A stretch of DNA of 64,000 nucleotides, from positions 1,957,001 through 2,021,000 of the forward strand of contig CM072807.1 in the NCBI GenBank assembly GCA_037013495.1, given 5' to 3'. The stretch is from Hippophae tibetana (taxonomy: Eukaryota; Streptophyta; Magnoliopsida; Rosales; Elaeagnaceae). Position 1 is the stretch's first letter. Every line of letters starts with the position of its first letter. This document shows, piece by piece, positions 47,101 through 60,738 of the stretch. Both the position numbers and the translations under genes were made by a program. The notes under the pieces are model-generated. The model worked only from the letters and a program-made list of their open reading frames with translations, was not told the DNA's origin and ran no database searches.

Positions 47101-50100
47101 ATTCACCTTTGCCTGATAGACTTAAGGAATTTTCTGTCAAATCTTGGAGTCAGCTTGCTGGATCAGGTCCTGTTCCATGGCGACAAGCACCCAGTTTATT
47201 TAGTTCTATTCCTTCAACTGAAATGCATCCAAGAACTCCATATGAAGTTGACTTTTCAGCTGCAATTAGCAAATTTAATGCTGGTGAAAGAATATCTCTC
47301 TCTCCCTTGGATAAGAAGAAAATTGATGATTTGTCCAAAAGATTACAGAATGGAAGCCTCGAGCTGGGTGCACGTGAAAGTATTGACAATGGGGCTATTG
47401 GTATGATTCTTTACAGTCTGCATAACATGTTTTGGGATCTAGAGGGAAAAATGATAATAAAAGAGGAACGGATGAAGTTTAATGATGGACTTGTATATAT
47501 TCTTTTTAGCTGTTGTAGAACTTGGCTAAAACCTGAGATGTTCTTATAGAGTTATTGTTGCAGGAAAAAAATGTGTGGAGCAGAAAAATTCATGCTCAAG
47601 TGTATCTCAACAATCTTCCTCTATCAAGGAGGTATTATCTACTTCACAAATTGGTTTGACTCTACCTTATGCATGTCCACATGAAACAAGTGGTCAAGTT
47701 GGTGCTGCTGGCAATAATTTGTGTCCTACCCCGCAACTCCTCACAAAAGCATTTATTGGTAATTTACATAATGGAGTTGATGCATCCAGTGAGACTCAGA
47801 TTCGCAATGCAAGGCCTCGAGCAGAGGCCCGGGGAAGAAATCAGTTACTTCCACGGTATTGGCCAAGATTCACCGATGAAGAGCTACAGCAAATATCCCT
47901 CGAGTATCCTTTCATTCCTTTTCAATATTGGACAACTATAAACATTTATTTTCTATGATAAGTATTTTCAAGAACTAGTGGTGATGAACTTTGCTTCTTG
48001 TCCATTCTGAAGAATTTGGCTTTCCTTTTATGTTGAATGCATGACCTGCTTCTTTTTATAGTTTAGTAACGTATGAGCCTTAACCTGATATAAGTTCAAA
48101 TTCTGTAATCACTCCATTGTTTGAGAAAACGTTAAGTGCAAGTGATGCTGGGCGAATTGGGCGTCTTGTGCTGCCAAAGAAATGTGCAGAGGTGAGTCCT
48201 GATGTCTTTATTCTGAAAGGAAGTTTCGTTTATGGAGGCATATACTTCAATGATAATTCTATTTTTTTTTAAATTTGGCTCATCTCTAAATTGGCTAAGC
48301 TAGAGCTTCAATTGTTAACAGTTGGGGATATTAGCTTCTTGTCCCATGGATACAAGGACATTCGTTAATCGTTAATTAAGTTACTTTTTGAATATTAAAT
48401 TTTTTGTCTACCATTCTACGAATAAGTTGCAACTGTCTTGGTCATTATAAACAACAGAAAGGGTAGTATATTCTACTTGAAATTGCATTTTTGCTTAACT
48501 ACAAGTCTTGTTGTGTGTTCTTAAAATTGATGGTTTCTTGATCATCAGTCATTAAATAATTGGATACAATTGAATAATGTTCTTAATACTTCGAATTATA
48601 AAGTGGAGTAATTGAGCTCAATTTGTAGAATGAGAATGTATGAAGTGAAAAGAAATGTCTAAATAAGACACTTTACCCTGTCCTTTGAAACTTATTCGTT
48701 GGTCCTAATGAATTATGTATGCTTTTTCTCTTGAGACAGGCCTATTTTCCTCCAATTTCCCAGCCTGAAGGATTGCCTCTGAAAGTCCAGGATGCAAAAG
48801 GCAAGGAATGGATATTTCAGTTCCGTTTCTGGCCCAACAATAACAGCAGAATGTATGTGTTGGAGGGGGTTACTCCTTGCATACAGTCCATGCAATTGCA
48901 AGCGGGTGATACAGGTACATGATTTTTGTAGCTTGGCAAGTGCCAAGTACTTTACCTGGAAATAAGTTCTCTGGATTTTAAATTTGTTTGTTGGATTTAC
49001 TATATTCTAGTACAACAGCATGGCTAAGAGATATGGTGAGACATTTATATCTTGTACCCACGTTTTTTTAATTCTAACTCTAAGGAATGCCAATTTAGTT
49101 TTTAACCATCTAATTCTCTGATTTGGCCCACAAACTCTATTAAATTTCTCAAATTTTTTTCCCAATCTTTATTTAATATTCCCAATATAGGATATTTTTG
49201 GATTAATTGGGGAAATATGGCACCAGATCTTACTTAAAATTGCCTTCATCGGGCAACTTAAGAAGTATCGGGGGATTAAATAGGGGAAATTGAAAGCCTG
49301 GTGAATGTATGGACACTCATCATTTATCCCGTAGTATTTATTCTATCTCTGTTGTTGCTCTTGTGCCAGCTTGCTATTACATTGCACATCCTATCTTTGT
49401 GGTTCTGTCACTCAGAACTTGAAGAGCTGATACTTTATATTATTTTTCCTCAGTAACATTTAGTCGTTTAGAGCCAGAAGGAAAGTTGGTCATGGGGTTT
49501 AGAAAGGCTTCAACAGCCACACCATCTGATCAGGTTTGTTGTTATACAGATTTCTCCTGTCTTTATTGTAGCTTTGTATCTGTGCAAGTTAAATGTTAAA
49601 ACCAATGATGATAGAGAGGTATAGGCATGAAGCGGATTCTCTGAGTTTACAATATAATATATGAAAGTGTATGCTTAAAATGTTCGGTTCTTATTGTTCT
49701 CTTGTTAGTTATCCTGTCTTGCTCCTGCTGTCAATGCAAAAGGCATGGCTAATAACATCCATGAGTTTGGAGCCCCCCTCCACTAAAAACCATGAGTGTG
49801 AAATTTGTGTCAAAAATAGCAGGCACTTTTATGTGTGAAGGAAAGCTGTTGGGAGTTGTATTTTAGTTGTTTGGAGAATAGCTAACTAATACTAAAGTTT
49901 TTTAGCTGTTGAGAGCCTCAGGGTCTATTAATTGGTGAGTGAGTGGTCTTCAGCGAATTCTTCCATTCTTGTAAGAATTATTGGGTTTTTGCCCCTAATT
50001 CATATTTTGGTATTCCCAAGTCTCTTGATGGATGGGTGAAAAAAGATTTACATAATGAGTTTCGATTGTTTTTTTTTAGAAATGTATCTCTAATTTCCAG

Positions 50101-53100
50101 AGTAAATGCAAATAAATATATGATTCAATAGTTAAAACTAAATGATAGGACTGAAACATAGATAGCTTACTGAAAGTTTTGATAGTTGAAGCATTGCTGA
50201 AAAATTGTTGGAATAGGGGGATGAGATTAGTGACAATGTCGTTAGGGAATTGGATAGATGGAGTACAGTTGTAGAGATTGTTGTGAGGAAACCAGCTGAC
50301 AATGGTTGTGATATGCTTTTAATATCTTGAAAGGGCCAAGGGGGTAACCTTTGATAAGTGAAAGGGTGTTTACATTATTCTATAAATTACTGCTAATTCT
50401 ATGTATTACTCAGATGAATGACAACCTCTGACCTCAGGAACATAATTAGCTCTTAAAGTAAGTGACTGTGTTATTCTTTATGTTGCAGTTCTGCCGTTTT
50501 GTTTATACATGTTGCCGGAAATATAATGTTAATGAATTATGAATGAAGAAATACGAAACAGAGGTAGTCTGGCTACTAAAAACTGAAATAATTTCAAGCA
50601 AAAATAAGAAATACGATAAAGCATCTAGATTTTTCTATAAAACTGATAAGAATATTGCCTATAACGAGGCAAGATACTAAATTCAATTTTTTGGTTAACA
50701 ACATCCTATTCATCATTCTGCATTTACATTTGAGTTTTAGATTGGGGTTTAGCATTTTACGTTTACTTTGGAGGCAATTCTACAAATTCAATATGTTGTT
50801 TACCTATATAAACGTTCCTATTGCAGGAATTTGAAACAAACAAGACTGGAAGTGGCAGCTCTGTATATATAGAAGTTAGTATTTGAAAAGCTATCTGTGG
50901 TTGAAGTAGTTATTATTTTCGTCAATTAAAAGATAATTATCACTCAGCTCTTAATCTTTTGACCAGGCTGAACTGGCAGACCCTAGTTCCTGGTCTAAAG
51001 TTGACAAGTCTGGTTACATAGCAAAAGAAGCAGTGGGAACTAAAACTTTGATCTCCAGGAAGAGGAAATGTAGCACCTTAGGTTCTAAGAGCAAGCGCCT
51101 GAGAATTGAAAATGAGGACATGATGGAGCTCAAGCTGACTTGGGAAGAAGCTCAAGGACTGCTTTGTCCTCCTCCTGACCATGCTCCAAGTGTTATGGTG
51201 GTTGAAGGTTTTGAGTTTGAGGAATACGAGGTATTCTATCTTCCTTTGGGAAAAAAAAATTGGGATTGTGAAACTTGTCTTGTCAAGGTCATTCTGTTCT
51301 ATTTTCACTCAGCAACAAATTTGAAGCTTGCCTGGATACCATAAATTTGCTGCATGTGGACTAGACAATAATTTTTCTTGGTTCTTTTTTTTCTTCTCCT
51401 TTTTCCTTCCTGATCAAAGTTACTTCTAATCTATAAGGGGGAGAGGAGTTTTAAAGTCACCATCTCACCAATACTAGTGTGAGTGTGTGACAAATTACAA
51501 ATAATGTCTCAAGGCTTGAGCCACAACCTCGAAGTTATGGGGCACTACTCACTTATATCACTAGACTAGTGGATAATGGGCGGACTAGCCAATAATTGGT
51601 TTTATGGATTCAACAAATCTATACTTCAGGTCCTTATGTGATTTTTATTATTTTTGTAATTCCTTTATCCCTTTTTTCCCCTTTACTGTTCATGTTGAAC
51701 AATATCCAGTGGTTGCATTAGGACATGACCAAATTTCAGCACTCTTTAAAATTTAGTGCATAATAATGGTAGTAGTTCGAACTTCTGTTTTGCAAGAAAA
51801 TACCACCTTTATGTCTAGTATTAGTCTTCTTGATTGATCTTTTGGGTGTTTCAATTTTGCAATTAATAATGAAACTTGATTTTATTATTTTTGCCTCTGC
51901 AATTAATTTAAATTCATTTGATTTGACAGGATGCACCAATAATTGGGAAGCCAACAATTTTTGCTACCGATAATATGGGGTAAATTACACCTCTTCAAGT
52001 GCTAAAATTCATATTTTGGACATTTTATGAAATGATTAATGGGCACCAATACATTTAGGCATGCAACTGGCTGCTGCCTGTGCGAAATGATTTATAATTT
52101 TATTCCAGCATATATGTGTAGAGCTGATATGTATGTAATACACAAGTAATTTATGCCTATGAGGTCATTCTTTTCCATAATGCTTACCAAAAATGTTCTT
52201 CTATTATCCTTATTTTTGTTCAGTTCATCTTATCCCTTTCAGGGGTGTGGGTGTGTGCTTACCCATATGTGTCAAATGGTACCTGATCAATTTAAAAAAC
52301 TATAAAAACAATTATTCATATATCCCCTTATTTACCTTGTTACTTCAGGGACTAGTAGCTTCATTCATATTGATTTCATTCTTAATTTTTGTTTTTCTAT
52401 TGTTTTTTTAGTGAAAATATCCAGTGGGTTCAATGTGAGAACTGTTTCAAATTCCGCAAGCTGCCTGCTGATGCTCTTCTCCCCTTTAAATGGACCTGTT
52501 CTGATAATAACTGGGACCCAGAAAGGTATTACGGGCATCTTTTATGTTCTTTTATTGTTAAAAGTATTTGGTAACTAAAAGAAAGGAAAAAAAGGCAGAA
52601 AGGTACCAGTGATAGTACCATTTGATTTGTCTAAATATGAGTAAAAGGGTAGTATTTTTGTGTTGGTTAGTCCATTTGATTCGAAAATGGAACATTTTAG
52701 TTCTATTTAATTAGGAAAAGGGCCAACTATATTATGAAAGGCTTATTTTATTTATTAATCCAATTGAGCGTTTATATACATGTACAAGAAGAGTCCTAAA
52801 TAAGGAAGCAAAGCTAATCCTAATTATAAACAATTTCATATTGACACCTAAGATAAACTATACAATAACAAAGTTAATGTCAATAATAATATATTGGTTG
52901 GGCCAACAAAGATAAATTCTAATTAGTCATAATTTTGTTTAAAAAAAATATTAAATTATTTGATAAAGTAATTTATACAAAATAAGCTTTTTATTACATG
53001 ATGAAAATGCGACTTGTGAGGGTAAAATTGTAATTTTGTATTATCTGAAGGAAACTAAAAGAATAGATAGTCACTGGGTTTGCTCTGCACTGCATAATCT

Positions 53101-56059
53101 TTATCCTGAGTAGTGATGACCCATTTGTATTACTTATAGTGAATATGCTATTTTATAAAGGATTAATAGTTTTAACCCTAGTTTTCCTTATGTTTGTTTT
53201 ACTTGTGAATCATTTTGTGAAAAATAACACTAAACATGCCATTTCCCATCAAATCATCCTTTTTCCTGTCAAAGTACTCAATTATTCTTTCTTTCTTTCT
53301 TAATACTAGTTTTTGAACCGGTGCGATGTATGGGTTGATGATTCAAATTTAATAAATATATAGTAGTATTAATTGTCGAACAATAATTGTTATTGTTCCA
53401 CAACGTATGAGGTAATTTGTAAAAATATCTAAAACGTTTATTTTGTTGTAATTATGCTTATAATTTATTCATAACGATAAAAATATACTCAATAACGACA
53501 TTTTTAAAGTTATAATTATGTCTATAATATATGGATAATGATACAATTATTCCCAAAGTTAGCATATTTTCATCATTGCTCGTACGTTTTGGGTATAATT
53601 GTAACAAAGTAAAATTTTGGGTATTTTTACAAATGGTCTATACGTTGTGGGCATAAAACATAATTAATCCTATAAAATAAAATAAAATAAAAAGTTTTTG
53701 AATTTAAATTTTAAAATTACTTATTATAATTGAAAAACTGATGTTAAAATCTTTTATGTAGTTGTTTGTAGAAATACTTTTAAAACAAATAATTAACTAA
53801 TTTGTTATTTTAGAATTATTTTATGAACAATAGAATCTAAATATAATATAAACATGAGTCATTTGTCATGATAATAAGAATAATTGTATTACTTTATTTA
53901 ATAAATAAGTCAAATATAAAAAAATAATATATAAATTTATTTAATTAATAATTTTACTAACTAAGAAGTTAATCGTACATAAATGATAAACATGATATGA
54001 TTGAATTTAATAAGTATTTTTTGCTTAAAAATAATTTATATTAGCATATTGTTATTTTTTTAATTAGTATGATATATGATATGATATCGATATAAAAATT
54101 ATTAGTTCAACAAAAATATGATCTGTTCATAAGTAAATTGATTGAACATTCATTAAATGAATAATTATTAACTATATAAATTGTTACTTAATATTATAAA
54201 ATAATTGTATTATACATAATAATTATTCATAAAAAATATATTTGTTTTATGGTGTTTTATGGACATTCAACAAAAATATAATATGTTCACAATTGAATTG
54301 ATTGAACTCATTAAATTGGTAACCATTAGCTATATGAATTATCATCTATAATGCAATAAAAATAATTACATTATACAAAATAAATATTCATAAAAAATGT
54401 ATTTATTATATGAATATTTTGATATTTTTTGGTGTAAAAAAATATTTATTGTACGAATATTTTTGTATTTATTGGTTTAAAAAATAAGAAAAAGTAAAAA
54501 AAAATGATCTGTTTATAAAAAAATTGATCAAACACTCATTAAATAGATAATCATAAACTATATAAATTATTACCTTTGATGTAATAAAGACAATTATATT
54601 ATACAAAACTATTCATAAAAATAATGTATTTATTATATGAATATTTTGATATTTATTGGTGTTAAAAAAGGTGCTTTTGTTGCATTTTATATATAGAGAT
54701 AATCAGAACGATTTTCAATCTTAAACTCAATAAGAGGTAACCTTTTCATCACATGACCAATTATCATTGTATTACAGAATTATTATTTTATTACAATTTG
54801 TCCATGGTTCACCCTTTTTCCTATAAAGAAGACTAAAAACTTCCTTTTCAAATCGAGTGGACTAACCAGTAGCGTTGCACTACAGTCCATCCTATATATA
54901 AAAAGTATGAATATTAATTGCATGAAAGAATGAAGTAATTTTAAATCAATAAGATGATAGAAAGAAGAAAGCCTAAGTAAGCGTTACAGCCTGCATCTGT
55001 TCAATTAATTTGCTTGAAACTTGCCACCAGATCTTCCTGTTCTGCAGCTCAAGTACTGACATCAGAAGAGCTTGAAGATCTGTTACCCCAATGTGTTTCA
55101 GGTATGAGTTGCTCGACACTGCAGATTCTTCTCTACCCTTATGCAAACATGTCTGCATAAGGGAGGGAGCTAGTGTTCTTTGATTTTTTCCCAGTTAACT
55201 TGATATTGATAAGAATGATATGTATATTTTAATGTTTTATTTATTATTTCTCACTTATCAAATTCATTGTTGAACAGTTGCTTCAAAGAAAAAGGTGGTC
55301 GTTGAACAGGATTCTGAAAATGTGGAAACTTTGGAGTGTCTCGACACGCTCGCTAATCTGGCTATCTTAGACGAAGGTGACTCACTCCCATCATTTTCAC
55401 AAGCAACCACAAAGCACCCCCGACATAGACCTGGTTGTTCATGCATTGTTTGCATCCAGCCCCCTAGTGGGAAGGGTCCTAAACACAAACAAACATGCAC
55501 TTGTATTGTCTGTTTGACAGTAAAGCGCCGCTTCCGTACATTGATGATGCGGCGTGAGAAGAAACAATCAGAGAAAGAAACAGAAACTACGTGCAAAAAG
55601 CCACAACATCAAGTATCATTGCCTGAAAAATTGGATGATGATGACAGCATTACTAGTAGTAATACTGGAAATTGTTCAAACCAGATAAAAGATGGCCTTG
55701 ATGGTTTTGATGATGATACCAGTAGGATAAAATGTTCTACTTCACCTTTTAAGGGCCAAATTGACCTGAATATCCAACCAGAGCGAGAGGAAGAACTGTC
55801 ACCTGGTTCAGATTCAGGGAGTGTCTCAAGGTTACTCCAGGATAGTACAGAGAGGTGTCTCAAACAACAGAGATTGTCAAGCTCTGGTGGTAATGACAAT
55901 TCATCTGGTAATCAACTCAACACCCAGCAAGATGGGGGCGATATAGTGGCAGAAAAACTCAGCAGCTTTGCGCTTGGCAGCATTCACCCCAATGCGGAAA
56001 ATGACACTCCGGCTCCTCTATCTATAAAAGCATCACCTTCAACAACTGCCACAGGATGA
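44171..56059 (+). CDS. VAL: VAL-family B3 domain transcriptional repressor (VP1/ABI3-like)
   Basis: Nuclear repressor of the HSI2/VAL family, which binds RY (CATGCA) elements and recruits Polycomb and histone-deacetylase complexes to shut down embryo genes and FLC. Fourteen exons: 44171-44310, 46240-46321, 46445-46543, 47058-47400, 47564-47903, 48095-48191, 48740-48914, 49454-49533, 50827-50874, 50967-51230, 51930-51979, 52412-52525, 55031-55101, 55278-56059. All are GT-AG and in phase; the total is 894 residues. Domains: N-terminal Cys-rich PHD-like finger (residues ~15-105), B3 (~340-450, [20 protein letters not shown] to [20 protein letters not shown]), CW zinc finger (~572-612, [25 protein letters not shown]), Cys-rich CSCIVC / CTCIVC pair (~690-720) and a DLNIQP EAR repression motif (~795). 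The start is the only in-frame ATG before the conserved N-terminus. Whether VAL1-, VAL2- or VAL3-type is not settled. Introns 1 and 12 carry repeats. Confidence 0.95.
44905..45560. repeat. Probable LTR-derived fragment in VAL intron 1
   Basis: GAGCGAAAGCGCAAAC followed by AAATTTAACGTGTTTCAAC and ATTGCCCGGTCC resembles a block common in LTRs of many plant Copia elements. No paired LTR or borders were found; the right limit is approximate. Confidence 0.35.
53390..53672. repeat. Foldback element, copy 2 (VAL intron 12)
   Basis: Matches 38622-38972 block by block: GGTAATTTGTAAAAATATC, TTGTTGTAATTATGC, TATGGATAATGATACAA, GGGTATAATTGTAACAAAG, TTTTTACAAATGGTC and ATAAAACATAATTAATCC. The two arms are inverted relative to each other (ACAACGTAT-type words at both ends). 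Confidence 0.6.
54108..54665 (+). repeat. Three tandem ~160-220-bp units in VAL intron 12
   Basis: Units beginning with variants of ATGATCTGTTCATAAGTAAA, then TTGATTGAAC, CATTAAATG, ACTATATAAATT, TACATAATAATTATTCAT start near 54117, 54280 and 54507. They are diverged, so the duplication is old. Confidence 0.65.
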
Positions 56060-56480
56060 ACCTATTGTAAATTATTTGCTACCTAATTCACCATTAACTG
56101 CAGGGCTATTTGATTAGTCGGCATGTACATTTAATCTACTTTGTAATCACGCATCTTTTGATCTGTACAGGATCAGGAGTAGGAAAAAGGGTAATATGGG
56201 TGCCTTTTGATATGCAGTCTAGTGCTCTACCATTGATACTCTTATTTGGCAATAGGCTAACACATGGTACTTACAGCGTTAATGTAATTTACTGAAGTCC
56301 CAAGGGATGGGGAACGATGAATGTGCAACTGAGCTGGTAGCAGTAGAAGCTGTCAAGTTTCTTTTTAGAGCTCAACTTGTTGCCAAGGATGTAGACGAGT
56401 GTGTTTTCTCGGCTCAGTGGGTAGAAATTGCATTCAGATCTCTATTTATTTTTTGAAATAACCAATTATACACTTACGCA
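56060..56480 (+). other. Likely 3' untranslated region of VAL
   Basis: The non-AT-rich sequence after the VAL stop runs to about 56455, then gives way to A/T-only DNA. No other gene signature is seen in it. Confidence 0.45.
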
Positions 56481-57309
56481 TATGTTTACACTAGTTTATT
56501 GCAGGCGAAATTTTTTAACTTAGAATATTATAATTAATTATAATATAGTATAATTAATTTGAATTATATATAAAAGTTTAATTTAAAAATATAGAGTTTA
56601 ATAGTCATCATATTTTTTTTTCTTTTGTCAGATATATTATTTTGATTTTGTGATATTACTAACTCAAAAAAGTAAAAATTATATAAAGCAAAAAATCCAT
56701 AATTAAAATCACAGTGGTTTAAATTGAAAATAAAGTAAAAACAAAAATTTATATAATGATTAATTTTATACTAAAACATATAGAATTATCTACTATAACA
56801 ACATTAAATAATTTTTGCAACTTAAATTTTTTTAATTAAATGAAGTTTTATTTATAGTTTAAACTACTTAAATGTCATAGTTATGTATTTGGATGCAAAG
56901 TTATACAAATATTTTAACTTAAAAGTATAATATAACTTTTAAGAAAAAATAAAAAATATGTATAATAATTGATCTTATATTAAAATAAATAAAATCACCA
57001 ACAATAATAATTACATTTAATAATTTTGTAACTTTAAAATTTATCTAATTAAGTGAAGTTTTTTTTCTTAAACTACTTAAATTTTATATTTATTAAAATA
57101 ACTATATATTTGGATACAGGATTATACAAGATATTTTAAATTAAAACATAATATAATGAATTAAATTGATATTATTTTGATTGTCCCTAAGATATTTGTT
57201 AATATCTCAATGCATTTGACACAGGTAACATTCATAATTATAATAAAAAATTGTAAAAAATATTAAAATTCTTAAAATATTTGACTGTATTATAAAAGTA
57301 TATTTAATC

Positions 57310-58150
57310 ACATTTTATATAATGTTTGAGTATTTTGATTTTCAATTTTTTAAATTTCTACAAAGAGAAAATTTATAAATTTTAAATCAATTTGTATGTT
57401 AAATAATAATAATTAATTTCATAATCTTTTACATAGAAACAATATTTTATGAATATTTTGTTTTTCCTTTTAATTCATCTAATAACATATAATTAATACA
57501 TAAAATCAATTATTATTTACACTAAATATGATTTAAAAATATATTAATTTAAAAATATATTTAATAGACATTTTATTTTCTCTTTAATATTTTAATAATA
57601 AATAATTATTATAATTATTAATTACTTTAGGAGTGTTTTGGTTTTCTCCCTTAAGTCCCCCACTAAAAAATAACTAATATATAGAATCAATTATTTTTAC
57701 ACTAAATATATTTAAAAAATAAAATAAAATTTAACACATATTTAGGATATTTTTGATCTTTTATTTTATCTATAAAAATAGGTAATTATTATAATATTTA
57801 CGAACCTTTTGATTTTTGATTTTTAAATTTTCATTAAGCGAGAATTTATATATTTTATATTTATTCATATATTAAACGATAATAATAAATTTTATTAACT
57901 TTTTCATATAAAATCAATTATCTTATGAGTATTTTATTTTTTCCTTGTCATTCCTCCACTAAAAATAATTAATATATAAAATTAATTATTTTTACACTAA
58001 TTAATACATAATTAGGAGATATTTTATTTTTTTTCTTTTATTTCCACAATAATAATCAATTATTATAATGTTCATAAGTATTTTGATTTTTCTTTTTAAA
58101 TTTCTAAGATAGAATTTATAAATTTTAAATATATTCACATAGAATCAAAT
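57310..58150 (+). repeat. Degenerate tandem repeat, ~240-480-bp spacing
   Basis: The word order ATTTTGATTTTT, TTTTTAAATTTC, GAATTTATAAATTTTAAAT, TATTCATAT, AAAATCAATTA, then TTTTTACACTAA recurs near 57330, 57810 and 58080. The sequence is nearly all A/T, so alignment by eye is loose. Confidence 0.4.
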
Positions 58151-59139
58151 TATTTAGATCTGTTCAATATTGAATATGTTCTAATTGAAACTCGTTCAAT
58201 ATTATTAAAACATTATTTTTGTTATAATTTTGATGGGTATTATTTTTATAATTTTCCAATAACTTATTCAAAGTTTAAGTTATATGTCTAATTAACCTAG
58301 GGATAAATAGATAATTTTTAAAATTAAATCTAATTAAAAAATCACAAGTGGTTAGACATATAATCATGTGAAATTAATATATAGTGAAAATAAATAAGAT
58401 TTTGACACATGATATTTTAGGTGGAAACAACCTATGCTATAACAATAACGTAAGAGGAAAACTATTGGTTCACTAGAATACCTAATTATCTATTATTAAA
58501 ATCAATTTTCAATTACAAAGCCATTTGTTAGACTATCTTTCACAAATAAAGCTCCTAAATAATCTATTTCCAAGTAGTAACTTTTTTTAGAGTTTCTATA
58601 AGATATGACATGGATTCAGACCAACATTTTGAAAACTCGAGGCATATGAGCAATCGAACTCATTTAACAAGCAACTAAAAATTAACACAAATAAATCACT
58701 TAAAGTGTGTCCTAGAGCAGTTTCAATAATGAAAAACCTTGACTAGATGATTCAAGGATAAATCACTTAAATTAAACCAACTAGAAAACTTTAGAACAAA
58801 GTTGAAATCATAATATTATAAAATAAATAAGCTTATTAATCAATCAAACATTACTACTCATTGTTTGATAGATTAATTGAAGAAAGATCCTAACAAAATA
58901 TGATCATTTTTTTCAAAAAATATTTTGAGGGAGAAAGCTAAAGATGAATAGAATGAATGTAATTGTGGTTATGAAAACAAGAGGCATTATGTTGTTTAAA
59001 TAGGAAAAATTGAAATCTTAATGCTAGGTCAAAGACCAAGATTATTATGACCATTAAATAATTCATAGAGAAATTATTAATAAGAACAATATGATAATTG
59101 AACAGTTTTCCTCGAGTACACAATTAGGTTTTAAGTTGA

Positions 59140-59480
59140 AACCCTATGCACTCGATCAACTCAATCTAGGCTCGATCGATTGAAACCCTCGATCGATTGA
59201 AAAGGGTTTCAATCAATCCAACAATGATCAAATAATAATTGATTGATTGAAATCTTTTTTGATCGATCCAAGCAACGATTAATAAAAAATCAAAATGAGG
59301 TAGATCGAACATGATTTTTTCTCAATCGATTCAATTCCTCGATTGATCAAACCTAACTTCGATTGACCTACATCAATTTGAAATCCAACCTAAGAGGATA
59401 TAAATCATATATAATCAATACTTGATCGATCTACCACCTCGATTGATCTACATACTACTCGATCGATCAAACAACATATA
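59140..59480. repeat. TCGATCGATTGA-rich patch
   Basis: About a dozen variants of CTCGATCGATTGAAA in both orientations within 340 bp. Many plant LTRs contain similar text, so this may be an LTR fragment, but no borders were found. Confidence 0.5.
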
Positions 59481-60738
59481 TCAAGTGTTCCTAAGTTTAT
59501 AATATGTATTCTAATGTGCTTAAGAATAAGCGTATACTTAAAACATGTTCATTTGAAACTCGGAAGTTTCTTTGGCTTGAATAGCGATCTTGAAAAAGTG
59601 CCTAGAAACTTTACATTTAAACATTTTATTCATGAATATCCCCAACACTCATAAACTTTACAATCTCTCCAATTGATATATTCGTGTGATAAGACCTCTT
59701 TCTCACTACATAATACTCATAGGAAACATAGAATTATATAGTGAAATTATCCTATGATCTGATGAAATCATCTTTGCTTAAATCTTAATAGCTCATATGT
59801 ACATTAAAAAAAACAAAAATAGGCATACAATTTGTCTCGAAAGATTTATTGTATATTAGTTCAATGTATATAATAAAAGAAAACAAACAAACATAAGCAG
59901 TGAGTAACAACAAATAGAATAATTAAGTATTAAAATCACTCCCCCTATGTGACATATCAAAGTGAAAACTTAATAATTAAGAGTTATCCTCTACGTGCAA
60001 TAACTCTCTCATTAACTCTTCTCATTTTTGTCATATGAATAAGTAATATAACTTTGAAGTAATGAATTTTATTTTGAATTGAGGGTAGTAAACTTATTTA
60101 AACATGACTAAAATAAAATAACTCAATTGAAAATTTAATCTTGTTCAAAGTGTGACTATCCATTGATAGTATAAATATATAGACAAGACACATATACATA
60201 CTAACACATACGATAATATATCGACAATTACTAAAAATAAGATAAATGTTTAAACTTCAATAGTATATCAATTTATTCATTTATGATCATTAATGAAAGA
60301 TTCAAAGGAAAGAGAATCACATATCATAAAAAAACTATAGTTGAATCCTTAATTTCACAAACTAAAATTATCTACTAAGAGAGAACTTAATGTTTTTATT
60401 CCCCTTTTTTATTTCCTTTTTTTTTTTGTATATATGAGTGATTGGTTATTTATTTATTGAACTACTTTTAGCTTTTTTTTTGTGCATGCAATTGTTTTTT
60501 TCCCCTTTATTACTTAATTGTTAAGGAAATATGCATGAGCTACAAACTTAGTTTGATGAATTTTATACTAATTATGAGGTAGCTCTCTTCATTCATTGCG
60601 ATAGTTTCACACATCATATTATGTAACCTTCTCAAAACTAGATATCTCTCTACAATAGAATTTTAGAAAGTAAAAAACATAGCTTAAATACAATTTTGCA
60701 GTCAAGGTTAGCTTAAGCCTTCAAATATTACAAACACA

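Larger units (their letters stand above)
53308..54705. repeat. Composite repeat insertion in VAL intron 12
   Basis: Sequence foreign to the rest of the intron starts near TACTAGTTTTTGAACCGG and ends near TTTTATATATAGAGAT. It explains much of the 2.5-kb length of intron 12. Inside are a foldback element and a three-unit tandem repeat. The superfamily is not identified. Confidence 0.4.
56481..60738. other. AT-rich intergenic region, no gene seen
   Basis: No coding gene recognised. Contains degenerate long tandem units (57310-58150) and a TCGATCGA-rich patch (59140-59480), listed separately. It may include the decayed remainder of the Copia relic to its right. Confidence 0.5.

Noticed and set aside
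55264-55899. Minus-strand open frames of about 100 codons
   Set aside because: Antisense of VAL exon 14, whose reading frame is confirmed by the Cys-rich and EAR motifs.
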